Below, one piece after another: positions 5,380 to 11,318 of a stretch of DNA of 11,318 nucleotides; the stretch's first letter is position 1, and each line of letters opens with the position of its first letter. Source of the stretch: Gammaproteobacteria bacterium (lineage in GTDB: Bacteria; Pseudomonadota; Gammaproteobacteria; DRLM01); NCBI GenBank assembly GCA_015490395.1, contig WFXX01000284.1, positions 1-11,318 of the forward strand, read 5' to 3'. The position numbers were made by a program, and so were the translations under genes. The notes beneath the pieces were generated by a model. It was not told where the DNA came from. It ran no database searches and was given only the letters and a program-made list of their open reading frames with translations.

Positions 5380-8256
5380 GGGCTGCTGCTCCAAGCGGGC
5401 CAGGGCCTCGTTGAGGAGCTGCTCGGTGCGCCGCTTCTGGTTGAGGAAGTGCACCGTCTGGATCATCCCGGCTTGGCCCCCTAGGAGGCTGCGGGGCAGG
5501 TCCACGTCGGTGACGTAGATAGGATAGCGTTGGCCGCTGCGGCGGTGGCGCAGGACGTGGGCGGCCACCCGCTCGAAGAGCCGCCCGCCGTGCTCCAGGC
5601 TGCTGAACTCCTCGTCGTCGCAATAAATGGTCAGGTGCGAGCCCTCGCCCTCGGCCGCCACCACCTGCACGTTGACGTAGGGGCCCTCCTCCCGGGGCGG
5701 CTGTTGGCGCACCAGACGCAGGTGCCCGGCCGGGTCCCGCACGGCCTCGAAGTACTCCACCTCCGGGACGGCCTCGACCCCCTCTAGGAGGGCCTCGTAG
5801 CGTTGCCGGCGGCCGATGGCGGCGAAGAAGCGGCGGAAGTGGCTGAGCAGGGCGGCACGGTCGTGGAAGGCCACCCGCTGCCGAAACAGCGAGCCCCGCT
5901 CGTCCACCACGTAGACCAGGGCCCGATCGCCCTCCACCCGGTAGACCAGCTGCACGCTCCCGGGTCGGTTGATGCGGTAGACCAGGGGTAGGAGGGCGTC
6001 GGGCTGGGCGTAGCGGTCCAGCACCACCGGGGTGAAGCCCTGCCGCCCCTGGCCCAGGTGCTGCAGCAGCCCCGCGCAGTCGCCCAGGCTCCGGAAGCGC
6101 AGCAGCCCCTCCTCCATCCAGAGGGCGTAGAAGGTCTGCTCCACGGCCAGGATGTAGCGGGTGCGGGGATGGGCCGCGGGTCCGTAGAAGCAGGTGGCCA
6201 GGTCCTGGAACAGCTCCCGGATCCGGCGGGCGATGGACTCCCCCCGCCCGGAGGTGAAGCAATGGACCTCCGGCGGGGGCGGGGGCTCGCCCCGCGCCGG
6301 CGGTGACCAGCGCAGGTACTCCCGCAGTAGGGTCAGCAGCCCCTCGGCCCCCTCGTAGCGCCAGACCAGCACCTCCCGCCACGTGGTGACCAGCACCAGG
6401 TCGAAGGTCAAGGCCAGGTTCTCCCCCAGCCCGCTGTAGGAGAGGGCGTCGGTGCGGTCCGTGGCCAGGTGCCGGCCCTGGCGACTGCGCAGGCGCAGGG
6501 CGTCGAGACCGACGTTGATGAACAGGGCGGCGCGGGCGATGCGCGCCGGGGCGGCCAGGGCCTGGAGGTCGGTGCGCAAGCTCCCGGGCAGGGGGAAGTC
6601 CCGCTCCAGGGCCTTCACCGTCTGCAGGAGCTCGCGCAGGCTCAGATCCGAGCCCTCGGTGTGCAGGGCGAAGGCGGTGCGCCCGTTCACCAGCCCGTTG
6701 AAGTAGCTCCAGGCGATGAGCTCCAGGGCCTGGGGGGCGCGCTTGAGGGGCACGCTGTAGCCCCGCTCCGCCGCGCCCACCGTACCGCGGTAAAGGGCCC
6801 AGCCGCCGTCGCGGCCCCGGGATCCGGGGAGCTGGTGCACCGAGACGCGGCTCTCCCACAGGTCCTCGGAGATGCCTCGGTTGACGATCTCCAGCTTCCC
6901 CGTCTTGCGCTCGAAGGCCGCGTAGAGCTTGCGGCCCAGGATGGTCATGTCCCGCTCGTTGATGGCCAGCAGCTCGGCGTGCCGGCGGGCGAAGTCGGAC
7001 AGGGCCTGGTAGCTGTCGGTGAGCTCGCGCACCAGCACCCGGCGCTCGCGCAGGACCTGGTTGATCTTCCAGGCCGGCCGGGCATCGAGCACCTCGAGGC
7101 GCGCCCGGTCCCAGCCCCAGGCCTCGGTGAGCTCGCGCATCAGCTCTCGGCGCCAGCCCAGGTCCGTGCGCCGCGCCGGGCGGCTGAGCGGCTCGTTGAC
7201 CTTGAGGTAGAAGCAGCGGCGCACGAACTCCAGCCGCTCCCGCTCGCCCCGCTCCTCCAGGTGCTCCTCGATGGCCCGGTACATCATGATGTAGGGATCC
7301 AGGCGGTTGAGATCCGTCTCGCCACGGTGCACGGCCCGCTTGAAGCGGTGGCAGAGCAGGTCCACGCGGGGATAGCGGGCCGCGTAGAGCTCCAGCAGCT
7401 TGAGCTTGAGGGCCGATTTATAGGGTGAGTCGATGCTCTTGTAGAGCTGCCAGAGGGCGGCCCCGAAGAACTCCTCCGGGGGGACCTCCACCACGGGCCC
7501 GAAGTCCACGAACTCGTTGGGCTCGATGAGGCGCCGCGCCAGCAGCTCGCGGACGTAGGCCTCGTAGCGGTGCTCCTCCTCGGGCGGCACCAGCCACCAC
7601 ACGGGGAAGCGCCCGGCCAGCAGCAAGCCCGTGCGGTAGAACTCCTCCAGCAGCAAGTAGTGCTGGGCGGTGCCCGAGCTCTCGGTGGAGAGGTCGTCGT
7701 GGCGCCCGGCGCGCAGGGCCTCGGGGTCGACCAGGAAGCAGTGGACCTCGAGGTCCAGCTCGGCCGCCCACTGCTCGATGAGCTCGGTCTTGGCGCGCAG
7801 CGCCGCCCGGCCCTCGGGGGGGAGATCACTGCGGTGGCAGACCCAGACGTCGAAGTCGCTCTTGCGCGAGTAGGCCACCGTGCCGCCGCTGCCCATTAGG
7901 TACAGGGCCTGGATGTCGTAGCGAGGCAGCACCCGGCGCTTGTACTCGAAGGTGCGGGCCAGCCGCCGGGCGGCCTGCAGCGCTGCCCGCCCGGGGCGGT
8001 AGTCGGAGATCCCAGCGGGGGTCTCCTTGGCCACGAAGCCCGGGAGGATGGGGTGGTTGACGTGCAGCAGCAGCGGGAGCAGGTCCAGGAAGTCCCGGTG
8101 GCGCTCGCGCATGGCCGACTGGGCGCGGCGCAGCCGCTCCCGGTTGACCAGCAGGAAGCGCTGGCGCACCCGGGCCGGATCCGCCGGCGTGCTCGGCCCG
8201 CGGGCGCCGCCACCGGGCAGCACCTGCGCCGCTTTGTCGATGGTCGCCTCTGCCAT
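5365..8256 (-). CDS. cyaA: Class I adenylate cyclase
   Basis: Converts ATP to cAMP, the ligand of CRP-type regulators. The 963-residue protein is close to the Pseudomonas enzyme and longer than the approximately 848-residue E. coli one. The N-terminal catalytic region has the nucleotidyltransferase-like motif LYLMGSGGTVAYSRKSDFD (118-136), with the GS pair 122-123 and metal-binding D134 and D136. Other class I-typical segments include LLLHVNHPILPGF (62-74) and LWQLYKSIDSPYKS. The C-terminal part (from about residue 550) corresponds to the regulatory domain that in E. coli responds to the glucose phosphotransferase system; whether that applies here is unknown. The ATG at 8256 has only a weak Shine-Dalgarno, and a very stable hairpin sits 11 nt upstream, which suggests limited translation. 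The 81-aa gene lies 77 nt upstream on the same strand. Confidence 0.96.
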   Translation of the reverse strand: MAEATIDKAAQVLPGGGARGPSTPADPARVRQRFLLVNRERLRRAQSAMRERHRDFLDLLPLLLHVNHPILPGFVAKETPAGISDYRPGRAALQAARRLARTFEYKRRVLPRYDIQALYLMGSGGTVAYSRKSDFDVWVCHRSDLPPEGRAALRAKTELIEQWAAELDLEVHCFLVDPEALRAGRHDDLSTESSGTAQHYLLLEEFYRTGLLLAGRFPVWWLVPPEEEHRYEAYVRELLARRLIEPNEFVDFGPVVEVPPEEFFGAALWQLYKSIDSPYKSALKLKLLELYAARYPRVDLLCHRFKRAVHRGETDLNRLDPYIMMYRAIEEHLEERGERERLEFVRRCFYLKVNEPLSRPARRTDLGWRRELMRELTEAWGWDRARLEVLDARPAWKINQVLRERRVLVRELTDSYQALSDFARRHAELLAINERDMTILGRKLYAAFERKTGKLEIVNRGISEDLWESRVSVHQLPGSRGRDGGWALYRGTVGAAERGYSVPLKRAPQALELIAWSYFNGLVNGRTAFALHTEGSDLSLRELLQTVKALERDFPLPGSLRTDLQALAAPARIARAALFINVGLDALRLRSRQGRHLATDRTDALSYSGLGENLALTFDLVLVTTWREVLVWRYEGAEGLLTLLREYLRWSPPARGEPPPPPEVHCFTSGRGESIARRIRELFQDLATCFYGPAAHPRTRYILAVEQTFYALWMEEGLLRFRSLGDCAGLLQHLGQGRQGFTPVVLDRYAQPDALLPLVYRINRPGSVQLVYRVEGDRALVYVVDERGSLFRQRVAFHDRAALLSHFRRFFAAIGRRQRYEALLEGVEAVPEVEYFEAVRDPAGHLRLVRQQPPREEGPYVNVQVVAAEGEGSHLTIYCDDEEFSSLEHGGRLFERVAAHVLRHRRSGQRYPIYVTDVDLPRSLLGGQAGMIQTVHFLNQKRRTEQLLNEALARLEQQPPSGP

Positions 8257-8267
8257 GGACGCCAGAC

Positions 8268-8289
8268 CCCGGCCGGGTTATCGGCCGGG
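8268..8289 (-). promoter_or_regulatory. Stable hairpin just upstream of the cyaA start
   Basis: A perfect 8-bp stem of CCCGGCCG (8268-8275) and CGGCCGGG (8282-8289) with a 6-nt loop. It ends 11 nt before the cyaA ATG and lies between the 81-aa gene and cyaA. It could restrict ribosome access, attenuate read-through or mark an mRNA processing point. No U-tract is present. Confidence 0.5.
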
Positions 8290-8333
8290 CGGCGGCCGAC
8301 TGGAGGGGCGGCGGATCCCCAGGCCGCTCCAGC

Positions 8334-8579
8334 TCAGGGGTTGTGCGGGTCGCCGGAGCCCACCCGCACCCAGGCCCCCCGCCGGCAGACCAGCAGCTCG
8401 GTGCCGCTGCGCACGTAGGCCCCGTTGGCGAAGGCGTGGCCGTTGAAGTAGCAGACCCCGTCCTCGGTGAGCAGGGCCCCGGCCACGTCGATGTCCTCGT
8501 CCGTCTCCTCCAGGATGGGTGAGGTGCGCTTCTCTGGGTCCGGGGCCCCCACCTGAGGCGCTGCGATGGGTGCGCTCAT
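8334..8579 (-). CDS. 81-aa DUF1496-like small protein upstream of cyaA
   Basis: The ATG at 8579 has AGGAG at 7-nt spacing. The N-terminal 35 residues are proline/acid-rich and probably disordered. The C-terminal part (about 41-81) has two cysteines, C43 in VCYFNGHAF and C65 in LLVCRRGAWV, around a segment with NGAYV. This Cys-aromatic-NG...GA-V...LL-C pattern resembles DUF1496; I recall it by eye and have not searched it. The function is unknown and no signal peptide is seen, so it is likely a cytoplasmic protein that may bind metal or another protein. It may be cotranscribed with cyaA. The reading frame also continues far upstream of 8579, opposite the GGDEF gene, but that part has no start signal and a shadow composition. 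Confidence 0.75.
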   Translation of the reverse strand: MSAPIAAPQVGAPDPEKRTSPILEETDEDIDVAGALLTEDGVCYFNGHAFANGAYVRSGTELLVCRRGAWVRVGSGDPHNP

Positions 8580-8723
8580 GGATGCCACTCCTGCTGCTGG
8601 TGACGGGCCGCGCCGCCGCCGTAGGCGGGTCCCGGTCTCGGGTTTCCCACCCGCCGGCCGATTCCTAGGATGGCCGGTGTGTGCTGCGGCCGGCCCGAGC
8701 CTCCCGTTATGATGGGGCCGGCC

Positions 8724-8752
8724 ATTGTAACCGGGCTGCTGGGGCGGCCCAA
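8724..8752 (-). promoter_or_regulatory. Candidate promoter for the 81-aa gene and cyaA
   Basis: On the minus strand, TTGGGC (8747-8752) and TACAAT (8724-8729; 5 of 6 matches to TATAAT) with 17-nt spacing. The -35 matches only in its TTG. The leader to the 81-aa gene would be about 135 nt and contains GGCCGG/CCGGCC repeats. I saw no clear CRP box (TGTGA-N6-TCACA) nearby. The rest of the 219-nt gap to the GGDEF gene holds nothing I can assign. Confidence 0.4.
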
Positions 8753-8798
8753 GGGTTTCCCGGCCATGGACCATCGGGACTGCGGGCCGTGACGAACG

Positions 8799-9653
8799 AT
8801 GCTGGGGGGCGAGACGACGGTGGCGACGGAGACCGATAGCGCGGTGGACGGACAGAGGACGGAGGAGGCCTTGGTCCAGGCCCTGGCCCTGGCCCCCTTT
8901 CCGGTGGTGATCCTGGATCCTGAGGGGAGGCTGCGCTGGCTCAACGAGGCCGCCGGGGGCTGGTTCGGGCCCGAGGCGCGGCCGGGGCTGAGTCGGTCGG
9001 CCCTGCCGGGCCCTCTGGGCGAGGCCCTCTTCGATCCCCCCGAGGAGCTGCGCTGGGGCGAGAGCGAAAGGGGGCGCTGGCTCCAGGTACGCCGCCGGCC
9101 CCTGCCGGCCGGGGGACGGGCCCATTACTACCTGGACGTCAGCGAGCAGCGTACCCTGCGGGCCGAGCGGGCCCGGCTCCAGGATGAGCTGGCCCAGCAC
9201 ATCACCCGCGACGCCCTCACCGGCCTGCCCAACCGCCGGGCCCTGCTGGAGGGCCTGGAGACCCTGGTCACCCGGAGCCGGCGCTACGGCAATCCCTTCT
9301 CCATCATCCGCCTGCGCCTGGAGAACCTGGAGGCCGTGGAGCGGGGGCATGGACCCGGCAGCCGGGATCGGGTGCTGATGGCCGTGGCCCACATCCTCCG
9401 GGACAAGCTGCGCTGGGCCGACCAGGTGGGGCGCTTCGACCGGGAGGAGTTCCTCCTCATCCTCCCCGAGACCGACGGCCCCTCCGCCCGCCAGCTCCTG
9501 CGCATGCTCCGGCGCAGGCTGCGCTCCCTGGCCGAGCGTGGGCTGGACGGGCGGCCCTTCGAGCTGCAAGTCCGCTTCGGCCTAGCCGCCTGGGGCCAGG
9601 GTGACGACGCCCGGCTGCTGCTGGAACGGGCTGCGGAGGGGCTGCGGGCCTGA
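8799..9653 (+). CDS. PAS-GGDEF protein with degenerate active site and retained I-site
   Basis: A 284-residue soluble protein. A PAS-like domain (about 24-115, with PFPVVILDPEGRLRWLNEAA) leads into a coiled linker (118-135) and a GGDEF domain opening with DALTGLPNRR (138-147). The signature GGDEF is replaced by DREEF (214-218). The usual metal-binding aspartates of the DxD segment are arginines (R171 and R173 in IIRLRLEN), so diguanylate cyclase activity is very unlikely. The inhibitory-site motif RxxD is intact as RWAD (205-208) at the canonical five-residue distance, which suggests a c-di-GMP receptor role. The end lacks the usual final AD-ALY-AK-GRN helix. The ATG at 8799 has a poor Shine-Dalgarno; the in-frame GTG at 8820, behind a G-rich stretch, is a plausible alternative start. 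Its neighbours, convergent argH and divergent cyaA operon, give no direct partner. Confidence 0.88.
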   Translation: MLGGETTVATETDSAVDGQRTEEALVQALALAPFPVVILDPEGRLRWLNEAAGGWFGPEARPGLSRSALPGPLGEALFDPPEELRWGESERGRWLQVRRRPLPAGGRAHYYLDVSEQRTLRAERARLQDELAQHITRDALTGLPNRRALLEGLETLVTRSRRYGNPFSIIRLRLENLEAVERGHGPGSRDRVLMAVAHILRDKLRWADQVGRFDREEFLLILPETDGPSARQLLRMLRRRLRSLAERGLDGRPFELQVRFGLAAWGQGDDARLLLERAAEGLRA

Positions 9654-9669
9654 GGGCCCGGCCCTCAGG
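9649..9669. terminator. Hairpin shared by the convergent ends of the GGDEF gene and argH
   Basis: Perfect 9-bp inverted repeat CCTGAGGGC (9649-9657) and GCCCTCAGG (9661-9669) with a 3-nt loop. The TGA of the GGDEF gene (9651-9653) lies in one arm and the TGA of argH (9665-9667, minus strand) in the other. It can form in both transcripts, but no U-tract follows. Confidence 0.55.
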
Positions 9670-11062
9670 GCTCCGCGGCCAGGTGCTCCCGCGCCCGGGC
9701 CACGGCCTCGCGCACCCGGCGTGGCGCGGTGCCCCCCTCGTGGTCCCGGGCGGCTACCGAGCCCTCCAGGGTGAGCACCTCGTAGACGTCCTCCCCGATG
9801 GCCGGGGAGAAGGCCCGCAGCTCCTCCAGGGGCAGCTCGGCCAGGTCACGCCCCAGCTCGAGGGCCCGGCGCACGGCCCTGCCCACCGCCTCGTGGGCGT
9901 CCCGGAAGGGCACCCCCTTGCGCACCAGGTAGTCGGCCAGGTCCGTGGCCGTGGCGAATCCCTCCCGGGCGGCCTCGCGCATGCGCCCGCGGCGCACCTG
10001 CAGGTGCGGCACCAGGTCGGCGAAGAGGGCCACTGCCGCCTGGGTGGTGTCCACGGCGTGGAACAGGGCGGGCTTGTCCTCCTGGTTGTCCCGGTTGTAG
10101 GCCAGAGGCTGGGCCTTCATCAGGGTCAGCAGGGCCATCAGATCCCCGAAGACCGCCGCGCTCTTGCCCCGGGTCAGCTCGGCCACGTCCGGGTTTTTCT
10201 TCTGGGGCATGATGGAGGAGCCCGTGCAGTAGCGGTCGGGCAGCTCCACGAAGCCGAAGGCGGGCGAGGTCCAGAGGATGAGCTCCTCGCAGCAGCGGGA
10301 CAGGTGCATCATCACCAGGGAGGCCGCCGCCGCGAACTCGATGGCGAAGTCCCGGTCGCTGACCGCATCCAGGGAGTTGGCGCACAGCCCCTCGAAGCCC
10401 AGCTGCTCGGCCACGTAGCGGCGGTCGATGGGGAAGGTGGTCCCGGCCAGGGCCGCCGCCCCCAGGGGCAGGCGATTGGTGCGCCGCCGGCAGTCGGCCA
10501 GGCGCTCCCGGTCCCGCTGGAACATCTCAAACCAGGCCATCAGGTGGTGGCCGAAGGTCACCGGCTGGGCCACCTGCAGGTGGGTGTAGCCGGGCATGAT
10601 AGTCTCGGCCTCGCGCTCGGCCAGCTCCAGCAGCCCCTCCTGGAGCCGGCGCAGTTCCGCCCGCAGCCGGTCGATGGCCTCGCGGAGATACAGGCGTAGG
10701 TCCGTGGCCACCTGGTCGTTGCGCGAGCGGCCCGTGTGCAGCTTCTTGCCCGCCTCGCCGATGCGCTCGGTGAGGCGGGCCTCGATGTTCATGTGCACGT
10801 CCTCCAGGGCCTCCGACCAGGGGAAGGCCCCGGCCTCGATCTCCGCCCGGATGGCCTCCAGCCCCTCCACGATGGCCCGGCACTCGGCCTCGGTGAGCAC
10901 CCCGGCGCGCTGGAGCATGCGGGCGTGGGCGATGGAGCCGGCGATGTCCTGCCGGTAGAGGCGGGCGTCGTGGCCGATGGAGGCGGTGTAGGCCTCCACC
11001 GAGGTGTCGGTGGCCTCGGCGAAGCGGCCCCCCCAGGGCTTGCGGCTGCTGCGGTCGGTCAA
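9665..11062 (-). CDS. argH: Argininosuccinate lyase
   Basis: Cleaves argininosuccinate to arginine and fumarate, the last step of arginine synthesis, as a cytoplasmic homotetramer. Its 465 residues are standard for the fumarase/aspartase superfamily member. Visible landmarks: the N-terminal KPWGGRF (8-14), HTGRSRNDQVATD (109-121), the GYTHLQ segment with H161 (158-163), and the superfamily signature GSSIMPQKKNP (281-291) with the catalytic serine and K288. The start appears to be TTG at 11062, with AGGAG at about 8-nt spacing and no ATG or GTG at a sensible place nearby. It is divergent from hemC across a 158-nt gap. Confidence 0.97.
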   Translation of the reverse strand: MTDRSSRKPWGGRFAEATDTSVEAYTASIGHDARLYRQDIAGSIAHARMLQRAGVLTEAECRAIVEGLEAIRAEIEAGAFPWSEALEDVHMNIEARLTERIGEAGKKLHTGRSRNDQVATDLRLYLREAIDRLRAELRRLQEGLLELAEREAETIMPGYTHLQVAQPVTFGHHLMAWFEMFQRDRERLADCRRRTNRLPLGAAALAGTTFPIDRRYVAEQLGFEGLCANSLDAVSDRDFAIEFAAAASLVMMHLSRCCEELILWTSPAFGFVELPDRYCTGSSIMPQKKNPDVAELTRGKSAAVFGDLMALLTLMKAQPLAYNRDNQEDKPALFHAVDTTQAAVALFADLVPHLQVRRGRMREAAREGFATATDLADYLVRKGVPFRDAHEAVGRAVRRALELGRDLAELPLEELRAFSPAIGEDVYEVLTLEGSVAARDHEGGTAPRRVREAVARAREHLAAEP

Positions 11063-11220
11063 GGGTGGCTCTCCTGCGACCAGGGCGGCTTCGACGGGGA
11101 CCTCTCCGGCGCGGGCGGGCAGTATAGCAGCGCCGCGGTTTGCCTTGCCGGCGCCCGGCCCGATAGCATGGGAGCCCCGTTCGGGGAGGCGGGGCAGGCC
11201 AAGGCGTGGGGGAGGAGGAG
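11063..11220. promoter_or_regulatory. Divergent argH/hemC promoter region
   Basis: A non-coding gap between two divergent starts. On the minus strand TATACT (11121-11126) is a good -10 candidate for argH, without a clear -35. On the plus strand TTGCCT (11140-11145) and TAGCAT (11164-11169) with 18-nt spacing are weak candidates for hemC. Nothing else stands out. Confidence 0.35.
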
Positions 11221-11318
11221 ATGAGCGCAGGGCAGGCGGCTGGGGTGCTGCGCATCGCCACCCGCCGCAGCCCGCTGGCCCTGTGGCAGGCTCGCTGGGT
11301 GGCCGAGCGGCTCCAGGC
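11221..11318 (+). CDS. hemC: Porphobilinogen deaminase, N-terminal fragment (cut by the window)
   Basis: The first 32 codons of hydroxymethylbilane synthase, which condenses four porphobilinogen units in tetrapyrrole synthesis. The N-terminal hallmark LRIATRRSPLALWQA (10-24) is unmistakable for the family, including residues of the dipyrromethane-cofactor and substrate cleft. The ATG at 11221 directly follows a GGGGGAGGAG run, so the Shine-Dalgarno overlaps very closely. The GTG at 11245 is a less likely alternative. The gene continues past the window end, so completeness cannot be judged. Confidence 0.93.
   Translation, partial: MSAGQAAGVLRIATRRSPLALWQARWVAERLQ

Noticed and set aside
5309..7428. 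Long alternative frames (minus 5309-6859, plus 6469-7428) over cyaA
   Set aside because: They are shadows in a high-GC gene; the cyaA frame is continuous and conserved through the whole region.
8580..8798. CRP box or riboswitch in the leader upstream of the cyaA unit
   Set aside because: No TGTGA-N6-TCACA-like pair was found, and the GGCCGG repeats are expected at this GC content.
8580..9569. Long minus-strand frame opposite the GGDEF gene, joined to the 81-aa gene
   Set aside because: It is a composition-driven antisense frame with no start signal, and the plus strand has a coherent PAS-GGDEF protein. Only the last 81 codons have a ribosome binding site.
10527..11261. Long minus-strand frame overlapping argH and crossing the hemC start
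   Set aside because: It has arginine/proline/glycine-rich shadow composition, conflicts with clearly conserved ArgH and HemC sequences, and has no ribosome binding site.

Overview
The window is very GC-rich and densely coded. It looks like chromosomal DNA of a gammaproteobacterium. The clearest markers are a class I adenylate cyclase (cyaA), a lptM-lysA pair and argH divergent from hemC, all typical of Gammaproteobacteria. The high GC and gene mix would suit an Ectothiorhodospiraceae-like halophile or sulfur oxidiser, but that placement is inference. I see no rRNA, tRNA, CRISPR array, insertion sequence, phage gene or replication origin. No stretch over about 220 bases lacks a gene.

Layout. 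Bases 4-3093 (minus strand) hold an uncharacterised signalling locus. In transcription order it has a 123-aa protein of unknown function, a cytoplasmic CBS-GAF-HisKA_3 sensor kinase (GTG start, 4-nt overlap), a NarL/FixJ response regulator (GTG start, 35-nt overlap), a hairpin, and a 111-aa protein that resembles the kinase's own N-terminal sensory module. A good sigma70-like promoter with an AT-rich upstream element lies at 3172-3200. Bases 3253-4633 (minus) carry lptM and lysA. Bases 4708-5376 (plus) encode a small serine carboxylesterase that converges on cyaA (5365-8256, minus). A short 81-aa DUF1496-like gene (8334-8579) lies just upstream of cyaA. Bases 8799-9653 (plus) encode a PAS-GGDEF protein whose active site is lost but whose c-di-GMP inhibitory-site motif remains. 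It converges on argH (9665-11062, minus), and the 5' end of hemC (from 11221, plus) closes the window.

Working together. Housekeeping genes (lysine, arginine and tetrapyrrole synthesis, and an outer-membrane-assembly lipoprotein) are interleaved with three signalling units: cAMP synthesis, a probable c-di-GMP-binding protein and a nucleotide-sensor-like two-component system. The two-component locus, with its stand-alone copy of the kinase sensor module and its unknown first gene, is the best candidate for an undescribed system. Both convergent gene pairs (esterase/cyaA and GGDEF/argH) end inside hairpins in which the two opposed stop codons lie in opposite arms.
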